Assembly: GCA_015062205.1 (NCBI GenBank)
Contig: SUVB01000005.1
Span: forward strand, 1-33,125
Length of the DNA stretch: 33,125 bases
Reading direction: 5' to 3'
Source: Desulfovibrio desulfuricans
GTDB taxonomy: Bacteria > Desulfobacterota > Desulfovibrionia > Desulfovibrionales > Desulfovibrionaceae
The position numbers were made by a program, and so were the translations under genes. The notes under the pieces were generated by a model that was given only the letters and a program-made list of their open reading frames with translations, was not told the origin of the DNA and ran no database searches. Below, piece after piece: positions 26,498 to 33,125 of this stretch. Position 1 is the first letter of the stretch, and every line of letters begins with the position of its first letter.

Positions 26498-28975
26498 CTA
26501 ACGGGAAGGGATATTGCTCAACTCCGCTTTTCCGCTGACATTGTATTTCCGGTACACGGCCTTCAGTATGGTGTTGACCGTATGCACGCTGATGCAGAGT
26601 CTCGCGGAAATTTCCTTGGCAGCCAGCTGTTCCCGTGCAAGGGCGCAGACTTCCTGCTCCCGTGGGGTCAGCAATGACGATTCTTCCGCATCATTTTTCA
26701 GGATTGCCGACACGCCCTTTTCACGGCGGGAACAGATGGTCTGCAAGCCTTCCGGCACAGGCTGCGTCAGGAGGGGAAAGATCGGCTTAAGGCCCGTGGC
26801 CAGGCGGGCGAACGGCAGATATATCCTGTCCGGCAGGGCAAGGCGCAACGCCTCTTCCATATGAGAGACCGCCCGCTTCATGGAACCTGCCTTGGCCTCC
26901 GCTATGGCCAGATAGATGGCGTAATAGAGCCGGGGGAGGATGTAGTTCATCGTGCTTGCCTGCTGCATGATCTGCTCTTCAAGTCCCTGCAACTCTGTAT
27001 ACCGCTCTTTCAGCAGCAGATAGTGCTCGTGGAAAATCAGGGCATAGGGGATGCTGTGGGCATACACGACTCTCTGTATGCCGGCGGCGTCGCGCAGCCA
27101 TGTGGGGATATCCTCGGTACGGCCCATGCTGAGATCCAGCTCCGCCTGGCACAGTTCCCCCAGGCGCAGTATGGAATGCTGCCCTGATTCGTGCGCGTTG
27201 CGGGCCAGGCTCTCGCGGGCCGTTTCGTAGGCTTCAACGTCGCCGCGCAGCAGCCCGATTTCCGCCAGGATAAGATCGGCGCTGAGGCAGACGCCGTATT
27301 GCCCCGCATTGCGCCCCCGGTATGTGGCCTTGTGGGCCATGAGTTCCGCCGTCGTGTCGTCGCCGGCGGCAAGGGCCGCCTCGGCGCGGAAAATATGCTC
27401 CGCTCCCGCGCCGTGCCCGGAAGCCAGATCGGAATAGACCGGCAGGTAGGTGTCCATGAGATCCAGCAGTCGGCTCAGGCCGCCGATCCGGTTCCAGTAA
27501 AGGCAGAGCACCGAGGCCGTGCCGAAGGGCATGGTGCCCCGGAACACCTCGGAGCGGGGATTGTCCGAAACGGCCTGCAAGTGTTGCAGGGCCCTGCTGT
27601 GGAAAGCCCCCATCCTGGCGATGTCATTGTATTCGGTGAAGGACATGAGCATGGCGTATTCGCCGCAGGCCCGTTCCCATTCAGGCCCCTGGCCTTTTCC
27701 GCTGTCCTCCAGCAGCTTCCTGAGAACATCCGTGGCGCGGAGGAAATATGCGCGTGAACCGCGCCGAAAAAAATTATAGGCCATGAGCACGAGAAAGACC
27801 GGGTACTCCCGCAGGACTTCCAGCGGGCACCTGTCCATCAGCCTCTCGAACAGGGACGTGATGTCCCGCTCCTGGTTGTCATAGACATACTGCGTGGACA
27901 TGGGGAGGGAGAGAATGGCCCTGTAGTCCTCCACTTCCAAAAAGAAATGCGCCGCCTGAAACAGGTCGCCCGTGTCCAGGGAGGCCATGGCGGCCTTGCG
28001 GTGCATGGCGGCCCTGAACTCTGCGGCCTCCATGGCGAAACGCTCCCGCAGGTAATCCTGCAGGATGCTGTGCATGACATACGCCTGCCTGTCCGCCACA
28101 TGGCGGATGAAAAAATCCTGGGAAAGCAGTTCCGCGACAGTGTCCGGCAGCGCCATGCCGTCACTCATGATGGCGGCCTGACGGGTATTGAAGGCATCCA
28201 GCAGGGAAAGCCCCATCATGAGATTCCGCTCGTCGCGCGAAAGGCGGTTCCAGATGGCGGTTTCCACCAGCGGGCGGATATCGCTGAAATCCGCCAGGCT
28301 TCCGGTGTGCCTGTAGTGCTGCAGTTGCAGGCGGATGGCCGCCACCCAGCCCCTTGCGGCTGTCTGGACAGCCTCGATTTTTTCTGAAGTGATGGCTATG
28401 CCCATCAGGCGGCAATATTCGGCGATGCACGCACTGTCGAAAAACAGGTCGCGCGCCGTGATGCAGAGATGCTGCTGGGGGTGAAACGTCGAGCCGCCCT
28501 CTTCATCCCTGAGCGGCTGCGTTACAAGGATGATGTGCAGGTTTTCATCCCGGCAGGCGGCAAAGGCGGCGATGCAGCGTTTCCGCACCGGGCTGTCGAA
28601 AAGCTGGTAATTGTCAATGACCAAAAACTTCGGGTCAGGGCTGGAATAGCCGGAAATCAGGGAGGCAATGCCCGCCAGATTCTCCGGTGTGGGCTCGCCG
28701 AGTTCAGAGAGTTCTTCCGCGATGCTGTCTTCCGACCCGGCGAAAAGCGCGCATATGCCCGCCCACGCCTTGCCCGCCGATTCGCCGAAGCAGGTGTACC
28801 AGCGCACGTCGGCCTGCGCGTGTTCCCTTGCCAGGTATTCGCGCAGCGCCGTGGTCTTGCCGAAGCCGGACGGCGCTTCAATGACCGTCAGGCCATATGC
28901 GGGAATATCCGCCAAGGCTTTCTCAAGACGCCGGGAAAAGCAATAACGGTTTTTCTTTTGCGATTTGCGCCCCAT
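26498..28975 (-). CDS. MalT-like LuxR-family transcriptional regulator (STAND ATPase)
   Basis: 825 residues from ATG 28975 (AGAGGTGG upstream). An N-terminal STAND ATPase domain has Walker A IEAPSGFGKTT (32-42) and a Walker B-like FLVIDNYQL; a long helical repeat region follows (TPR-like helix pairs such as AAHFFLEVEDYRAILSLPMS); the C terminus is a LuxR helix-turn-helix (LLTPREQEVCALAREQLAAK, EISARLCISVHTVNTILKAV). This is the MalT architecture: ligand and ATP drive multimer formation on promoters. A leader frame upstream to 29182 is AT-rich and not part of the protein. The thirteen array genes lie downstream on the same strand, making them the natural targets. The inducer is unknown. Confidence 0.92.
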   Translation of the reverse strand: MGRKSQKKNRYCFSRRLEKALADIPAYGLTVIEAPSGFGKTTALREYLAREHAQADVRWYTCFGESAGKAWAGICALFAGSEDSIAEELSELGEPTPENLAGIASLISGYSSPDPKFLVIDNYQLFDSPVRKRCIAAFAACRDENLHIILVTQPLRDEEGGSTFHPQQHLCITARDLFFDSACIAEYCRLMGIAITSEKIEAVQTAARGWVAAIRLQLQHYRHTGSLADFSDIRPLVETAIWNRLSRDERNLMMGLSLLDAFNTRQAAIMSDGMALPDTVAELLSQDFFIRHVADRQAYVMHSILQDYLRERFAMEAAEFRAAMHRKAAMASLDTGDLFQAAHFFLEVEDYRAILSLPMSTQYVYDNQERDITSLFERLMDRCPLEVLREYPVFLVLMAYNFFRRGSRAYFLRATDVLRKLLEDSGKGQGPEWERACGEYAMLMSFTEYNDIARMGAFHSRALQHLQAVSDNPRSEVFRGTMPFGTASVLCLYWNRIGGLSRLLDLMDTYLPVYSDLASGHGAGAEHIFRAEAALAAGDDTTAELMAHKATYRGRNAGQYGVCLSADLILAEIGLLRGDVEAYETARESLARNAHESGQHSILRLGELCQAELDLSMGRTEDIPTWLRDAAGIQRVVYAHSIPYALIFHEHYLLLKERYTELQGLEEQIMQQASTMNYILPRLYYAIYLAIAEAKAGSMKRAVSHMEEALRLALPDRIYLPFARLATGLKPIFPLLTQPVPEGLQTICSRREKGVSAILKNDAEESSLLTPREQEVCALAREQLAAKEISARLCISVHTVNTILKAVYRKYNVSGKAELSNIPSR

Positions 28976-29074
28976 GGTTTTCCACCTCTGCTGCCCATGC
29001 TTGTGATGCGGCGTCCAATTATGCCTTCCCACGCTCACTGTGGTTGAATCATGCCCATTTAAAAAAAAATGTAT

Positions 29075-29092
29075 ATACCTAACATTAGGTAT
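29075..29092. promoter_or_regulatory. 18-base dyad in the regulator's divergent promoter region
   Basis: ATACCTAA-CA-TTAGGTAT is a perfect 8-base dyad 100 bases upstream of the MalT-like gene and 252 bases upstream of the + strand exported-protein gene, in an AT-rich stretch. It is a good candidate operator for the regulator or another protein. The architecture (two 8-base arms, 2-base centre) matches the dyad at 2916-2933 although the sequence differs. The rest of 28976-29343 holds AT-rich runs and no convincing gene. Confidence 0.5.
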
Positions 29093-29343
29093 TGTGCGTG
29101 AAATAATTTTGAGATATAAAAAAAAATTAAAATTTTTATTTTGCCGGTTTTGGTCGGATACTCTTGCCTCCACGCCGCCCAAGGTTCACCAGTCCTCTTG
29201 GCAGGTGGCCATGCAGCGTCAGCTGGCGGAGAAATCATGCGACAGCGAGGAGGGGCAGGGGCATTGAAGACGCTCTCCGCAAGATATTTGCCTGAATGGC
29301 CGAAGCGCATCAATAATGCACCCAATCCGTAAGGAGCATTTTC

Positions 29344-30018
29344 ATGAACGTATCTGGAAAACTGTCAACTACAATTCTGGCCGTGTCGTTGCTTGCATTT
29401 GGGGGATGGACACCTCCAGCGCAGGCGGGGGCCCCTGCAGTGACGCTGGACACGTTTACTCCCGGTTTAAGCGTGAATTCGCTTGCCCAGCTGAAGCTGC
29501 GAGAGCAGAACGGAGGGAAGACTCTCCATGGAACCGTAGCTTGGGACGGTTCTGAACTCATCGCCAATGTCCGCGTGGATAAGAAACGCATCAAAAGCGC
29601 TCTGCTGAAGGGAAACCAAGAAAATGGCCTGATCGGCATGTTTATCAGCGAAATGTCTGAAAGGAATATGGTGCCGAGCCTCCTTGTAAGTGACTCCTTA
29701 AAAGTCAATTTCCTTTACGAGGCGGCGGAGAAGGGCAAGCATGCAGATTATTGCCGTGAATACACCGTGGAGGTTATGGGAACGTGGGCCGGAGACGGAA
29801 AGAATCTTCTCATGGTTCTTTTCTTGCCTGAAAAAGTATTCCGAAGCGCAGGAGCAGCGTTAAAAGCCTCTGCCGATGCCCGGCTGCAAGACATCCTCAA
29901 GCCATATGGAAAGGACAAGGTCTATGCTTTGACCTTAACCCGTGAAGATGACCGCCTTGCCTTTTTCATCGGCGATCTGGAAAACTCGGAGGAATATTTG
30001 AAGAGATGGGGAAAATAA
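29344..30018 (+). CDS. Exported protein of unknown function
   Basis: 224 residues with AAGGAG seven bases before the ATG. Signal peptide core LSTTILAVSLLAFGG, cleavage near QAG. The mature part is alpha/beta: TLHGTVAWDGSELIANVRVD, MFISEMSERNMVPSLLVSDS, FLYEAAEKGKHADYCREYTV, LLMVLFLPEKVF, ALTLTREDDRLAFFIGDL. The alternation of strands with amphipathic helices and one lone cysteine suggests a compact periplasmic domain; no family recognised. It is divergent from the MalT-like gene and may be its target through the dyad at 29075. Confidence 0.75.
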   Translation: MNVSGKLSTTILAVSLLAFGGWTPPAQAGAPAVTLDTFTPGLSVNSLAQLKLREQNGGKTLHGTVAWDGSELIANVRVDKKRIKSALLKGNQENGLIGMFISEMSERNMVPSLLVSDSLKVNFLYEAAEKGKHADYCREYTVEVMGTWAGDGKNLLMVLFLPEKVFRSAGAALKASADARLQDILKPYGKDKVYALTLTREDDRLAFFIGDLENSEEYLKRWGK

Positions 30019-30133
30019 TGCCCCATGTTGCCGATACGTTATTTCGCGACCGAAGGCCGATTCTTGGGAGACGGTTGCAGAACTGGTCCGCTTGCCATAT
30101 TCTGTCGTGCTGGTTAGAAAGAGAGGGAACCAC

Positions 30134-30156
30134 GGCCTGCCCGCGAACGGCAGGCC
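30134..30156 (+). terminator. Hairpin after the 224-residue exported protein gene
   Basis: GGCCTGCC-CGCGAAC-GGCAGGCC has a perfect 8-base stem with a 7-base loop, 115 bases after the stop. No T-run. A weaker GCCCCCG/CGGGGGC pair lies at 30220-30250. Otherwise 30019-30392 shows no gene. Confidence 0.4.
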
Positions 30157-30392
30157 AAGGGCTGGCGCGGCACGGTTAACGCCCCCGTGCGCGACTGCCT
30201 GCAGCGTTGGTTTCTTTTCGCCCCCGACCCGCCACCAACGAGCCGGGGGCAACTGATATACGGCGTCAGCCGCCGGCAGCAGAACCGGGGCCGCAGTATC
30301 TACGCGGCCAAGGCGTCTGGCATTTCTGCGCGGCAACGCGTGGGCAGGTCAGGAAAACGTCAGACCGTGACAATCAAGGGGAGCCCGGAATC

Positions 30393-30947
30393 ATGAAGAA
30401 AGGTACGATTGCGGCAGTTGCCGTTTCAGCAGTCCTGTTGCTGGGAGCGATTGCCGCATACAATTCTGTCATGAGCGCTAGAATCGCGATTGACGCGCAG
30501 TACGGGCAGATTGAGAATCAGGTTCAGCGGCGCGCCGATTTGATTCCAAATCTTATCTCTACGGTCAAGGGATATATGCAGCACGAAGAAAAGGTTTTGA
30601 ACGAGGTGACATCGGCCCGGGCGCGCATCGTCGGAGCGCATTCCACAGAGGAAATCGCGGCTGCGAATGGGCAGCTCACAGGGGCACTGGGGCGGCTGAT
30701 CGCCGTGGCGGAGAACTATCCCTCGCTGAAGGCGGACGCCCATTTCACGGAACTCATGCGGGAGATTTCAGGATCGGAAAACCGCATAGCCGTCGCCCGG
30801 CGCGATTATAACGAGGCAATTCGCAACTACAATACCGCCATCGGAACATTTCCGGGCAACATTGTCGCCCGCGTGATGGGCTACCGGAGCATGGCTCAGT
30901 TCGTTGCTGAAGAATCGGCGCGCCATGTGCCGGAGGTGACTTTTTGA
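30393..30947 (+). CDS. lemA: LemA family protein
   Basis: 184 residues; GGGGAG lies upstream of the ATG. A short N-terminal tail and one membrane helix (residues 5-22, TIAAVAVSAVLLLGAIAA) are followed by the LemA helical bundle: YGQIENQVQRRADLIPNLIS, YMQHEEKVLNEVTSARARI, then AVARRDYNEAIRNYNTAIGT and FPGNIVARVMGYRSM. LemA proteins are inner-membrane proteins with most of the chain on the cell exterior side; molecular role is unsettled. It is coupled to the TPM gene by a 4-base overlap, the usual LemA-TPM pairing. Confidence 0.93.
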   Translation: MKKGTIAAVAVSAVLLLGAIAAYNSVMSARIAIDAQYGQIENQVQRRADLIPNLISTVKGYMQHEEKVLNEVTSARARIVGAHSTEEIAAANGQLTGALGRLIAVAENYPSLKADAHFTELMREISGSENRIAVARRDYNEAIRNYNTAIGTFPGNIVARVMGYRSMAQFVAEESARHVPEVTF

Positions 30948-31798
30948 GACGGGCCGGGCCGTTCATTCAGTTCTGCCTGCTTGCCGTCCTGTTTCTGGCA
31001 TGCCGGGGCATGGCCGCGGCAGTCGGCATACCCTCGCCGCCTACTGCCGATATTTACCTTGCGGATTATGTGCAGCTGGTGAATACCGGGGATCGGCAGC
31101 AAATTCTTGACATCGGGAATGACCTGGACAAACGGTTCGGGGCGCAGCTTGTCGTGGTCTCGGTGAATACGCTGGATGGCGCTGACATTGAGAATTACTC
31201 GAACACGCTGTTCCGTTCATGGGGCATCGGCGACGCCGCGAAGAACAATGGCGTCCTGCTTCTCATCGCTAAGGACGACCGCAAGTTCCGGATAGAGGTC
31301 GGATACGGACTCGAAGGGGCCATCACCGACGGATATGCAGGTGAAGTGCTTGATGCTATGAAACCGATGTTCAAGGCCGGCGACTATTCTGCGGGCATAC
31401 TCGCGGCCTACCAAAAATTGGCGAACAAAATTTATGCTGAGTATGGAGAATCGCCACCGGAATCCTTAACAATGACAAATAGCACGGACAAAGAGTGGAC
31501 TCTAGAGGATTGCTTATATCTGGCGATTTTTATTGCGCTTGTCCTGGTAATAATGGCAATATACTATTTTGTGTTGTCACCCGCAGTGGAATTATTCATT
31601 TGTATTGTATGTTTCATTGTTAATGTACTTTTTTATATTATTTCGTTTGGACATTTTGGTAGTCTGAATAGTAAAGATAGTTATAGTAATTTTGGAAGAA
31701 GACATCATGGTTCAGGATCTCGTGATTCACGAAGCAGGGGGGCTGGAGGATTCGGTGGCGGCAGCTCCGGCGGAGGCGGGTCTTCTGGAGGGTGGTGA
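30944..31798 (+). CDS. TPM-domain membrane protein with glycine-rich tail
   Basis: 284 residues starting at TTG 30944, which overlaps the lemA stop and has GGAGG seven bases upstream. A signal peptide (core FIQFCLLAVLFLACRGM) is followed by a TPM phosphatase-type domain (YVQLVNTGDRQQILDIGNDL, AQLVVVSVNTLDG, ENYSNTLFRSWGIGD, GVLLLIAKDDRKFRIEVGYG, LEGAITDGYAGEVL), two membrane helices (residues about 185-235) and a tail rich in Gly/Ser ending GGGGSSGGW. The TPM domain is linked to photosystem repair in plants but is common in bacterial envelopes; enzymatic function here is inferred only. The last third is AT-rich, unlike the first. Confidence 0.88.
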   Translation: MRRAGPFIQFCLLAVLFLACRGMAAAVGIPSPPTADIYLADYVQLVNTGDRQQILDIGNDLDKRFGAQLVVVSVNTLDGADIENYSNTLFRSWGIGDAAKNNGVLLLIAKDDRKFRIEVGYGLEGAITDGYAGEVLDAMKPMFKAGDYSAGILAAYQKLANKIYAEYGESPPESLTMTNSTDKEWTLEDCLYLAIFIALVLVIMAIYYFVLSPAVELFICIVCFIVNVLFYIISFGHFGSLNSKDSYSNFGRRHHGSGSRDSRSRGAGGFGGGSSGGGGSSGGW

Positions 31799-31858
31799 TT
31801 GAATTTGCGCGATGCGAGGCCAGCATCTCGTATTGATTCATTAAAACGCGAAGGCGCT

Positions 31859-32068
31859 CTATTCTATTTGCGGTTTGGGCTCACGGACAAACACCACCGA
31901 CAGGCAACGCTGCTGTTGCATCCGGTACGCAGCAAGCTGCTGCTGATATGCCTTGCTGCAATACTGACTTCCACGGTCAGAGTGCAGGCGCAGGCCGTGG
32001 GGCGGCCTGCGCGCTTCATAGGCTTTTTTCAGCGCCTCCAATACAAGTGTCGTGTCCATATGGCTTAA
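31859..32068 (-). pseudogene. IS3-type transposase (integrase-core) remnant
   Basis: The - strand frame reads LSHMDTTLVLEALKKAYEAR, then RPPHGLRLHSDRGSQYCSKAY and QQQLAAYRMQQ before turning into unrelated sequence. LHSDRGSQY is the second-Asp block of the IS3-family OrfB integrase core. It has an in-frame TAG directly upstream and lost the C-terminal Glu region, so it is a fragment. The same region marks the left border of the tssA cluster. Confidence 0.8.
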
Positions 32069-32132
32069 CTAAAGGGGATGAGGATTTTCTTGAAGGTATT
32101 GCCCTTGTTCCATATTGGGCCTTCGGGGGGGG

Positions 32133-32152
32133 CTGATGCCCGTAGGCATCAG
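32133..32152 (+). other. Hairpin in the gap before tssA
   Basis: CTGATGCC-CGTA-GGCATCAG is a perfect 8-base stem with a 4-base loop. It lies between the IS3 remnant and tssA. No matching gene is recognised in 32069-32548; the remainder looks like non-coding or decayed DNA. Confidence 0.4.
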
Positions 32153-32548
32153 GACGATCCGCGCCACGGCGTCCCTGCCCCCCCGGAACTGAGGCAGTTG
32201 CCGTGTGTCCCTGCCCATCCGCCCTGCGGCAGCCGGCAGTGCTATCTCCCCAAAAAAACACCTAAATTCCATCTAACGGAATATGCCCTCCGTCGATTGT
32301 TTCCAACGAACAATCCACCGTGAGGCGTTTTCCATGACTTCGCCAATTATCAGTTATCCTGATTTCCCGTATGGGCAACTGTTGCAAAAACTGAACGGAT
32401 AATCGGCAGGTTATCAGCAAGGCGCCTGCCACCGCTGCCGTTCGCGGTCATTCCTGTGCTTGCACTGTCGTCTCAGGAGGAATTTGACGTCTGACGCATC
32501 TGTGCATAGATAAAAACGCATCAACTTGCCATTCGTGTTGGGGGAATT

Positions 32549-33125
32549 ATGGATGCCGCAGCCTTGGGCGCGAAGCCCATACCGGGAGACAACCCTGCGG
32601 GTTTCGATGCGAAGTATGAACAGGAATACGCCGATGTATCGGCGGAAATCGGCAAGCTGGGCTCCGCCGTGCAGGGCGGGGCTGTTGCCTGGGCAAAAGT
32701 CGCTGCACAGGGGCAGGCCATCCTTGAGCAGAAATCCAAAGACCTGCAAATAGCCGCCTACGTGGGCATTGCCTGGCAGGAGGTTCACGGGATTGAGGGC
32801 TTGCGGGATGCCGTCGATCTGTTCCTCGGGCTGTTTGAAACATTCTGGGAGACGGCCTTCCCGCCCCTCGCCAAATTGCGCCGCCGCACCAACGCCTTTG
32901 ACTGGTGGCACGAACGCGCCTATGCGGACTTGCAGAAATACGGCGACGCTCCCGCACTCCCGGCGGACATGGTGGCCGGCCTGGCGGAACGCCTCAGCAA
33001 CCTGGACCGGCTCGCCGGGGAGCGTATGCCCGACGCCGCGCCCCTCCGGGATATGCTGGAGGCCGTGCGCCGTCTTCCCATCGAAGCTGCGGAGCCTGTC
33101 CCTGCGCCGGAGTCGCCGCAACCGC
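32549..33125 (+). CDS. tssA: Type VI secretion protein TssA, N-terminal part (runs off the right edge)
   Basis: 192 codons are visible; the reading frame is open at the window end. GGGGGAA lies just before the ATG. The protein begins MDAAALGAKPIPGDNPAGFD, then KVAAQGQAILEQKSKDLQIA, AYVGIAWQEVHGIEGLRDAV, LFETFWETAFPPLAKLRRRT and NAFDWWHERAYADLQ: the ImpA/TssA N-terminal domain (PIPGxxPxGxD opening, R-R-R-T-NAF-x-WW block). TssA helps the assembly of the contractile sheath and tail of the type VI secretion system at the cytoplasmic membrane. No other T6SS gene lies in the window; presumably the cluster continues beyond 33125. Confidence 0.92.
   Translation, partial: MDAAALGAKPIPGDNPAGFDAKYEQEYADVSAEIGKLGSAVQGGAVAWAKVAAQGQAILEQKSKDLQIAAYVGIAWQEVHGIEGLRDAVDLFLGLFETFWETAFPPLAKLRRRTNAFDWWHERAYADLQKYGDAPALPADMVAGLAERLSNLDRLAGERMPDAAPLRDMLEAVRRLPIEAAEPVPAPESPQP

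Noticed and set aside
29040-29267. 75-codon + strand frame across the regulator's promoter region
   Set aside because: Begins opposite the MalT-like leader, Lys/Phe-rich because of A and T runs, no ribosome-binding site or family pattern.
30019-30392. Frames between the exported-protein gene and lemA
   Set aside because: Short, without start signals or recognisable sequence; kept as a gene-free gap with a hairpin.
32484-32512. Possible sigma-70 promoter TTGACG with a 17-base spacer upstream of tssA
   Set aside because: The -10 (TAGATA) matches poorly, and the same place also looks like a Shine-Dalgarno plus TTG start of a 9-codon frame; too ambiguous to list.

Overview
The window reads as a high-GC chromosome segment of a sulfate-reducer-like Deltaproteobacterium, most likely a Desulfovibrionaceae member. 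This is inferred from the gene combination: DapL-type lysine/diaminopimelate synthesis, a glutamate synthase split into three archaeal-style pieces, a type III glutamine synthetase, and a type VI secretion gene at the right edge. No rRNA, tRNA or CRISPR array was seen.

Layout. (1) Positions 1-2185: the 5' end of an IS5-family insertion sequence abuts the stop codon of an aldo-keto reductase gene, which is divergent from a LysR-type regulator. (2) Positions 2186-3116: a scar with a hairpin, an unrecognised gene fragment, an IS630-like transposase fragment and AT-rich DNA. (3) Positions 3117-16138: a nitrogen-assimilation block, all on + strand: dapF, dapL, three glutamate synthase subunits (amidotransferase, FMN/ferredoxin, GXGXG/ferredoxin), a NifA-like sigma-54 activator, amt, a PII protein, an orphan PP-loop amidotransferase and glnN (GSIII). 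Sigma-54 (-24/-12) promoter sequences lie upstream of dapF and of amt. The block therefore seems to encode its own activator, ammonium channel, channel regulator and full GS/GOGAT cycle. (4) Positions 16243-28975: thirteen - strand genes running away from a MalT/LuxR-type ATPase regulator. Nearly all encode small exported or membrane proteins of unknown function, including a Microcystis-lectin-like (MVL) domain, a DUF1036-like protein, a DUF2207 membrane protein, and two closely related DxNxDG proteins plus the decayed tail of a third copy. (5) Positions 29344-31798: on + strand, another exported protein, then a translationally coupled lemA/TPM-domain pair. (6) Positions 31799-33125: IS3-type transposase debris, then the start of tssA, which runs off the end and probably opens a type VI secretion cluster.

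How they work together. In the nitrogen block, Amt brings in ammonium, GSIII makes glutamine, the three-part ferredoxin-type synthase makes glutamate, and DapL spends glutamate to make LL-diaminopimelate, which DapF converts to the meso form for peptidoglycan and lysine. The PII protein lacks the usual uridylylated tyrosine, so it probably senses only small effectors. The second half looks like an envelope/secretome island under one MalT-like regulator, bracketed by insertion-sequence debris. LemA, TPM and DUF2207 proteins often travel together; here DUF2207 lies inside the secreted array while lemA-TPM sits across the regulator on the other strand. Both the DUF2207 and TPM proteins end in a glycine-rich tail closing with Trp.

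The strongest candidates for undescribed biology are the PP-loop amidotransferase placed between PII and GSIII without its usual glutaminase partner, and the MalT-governed array of secreted proteins.
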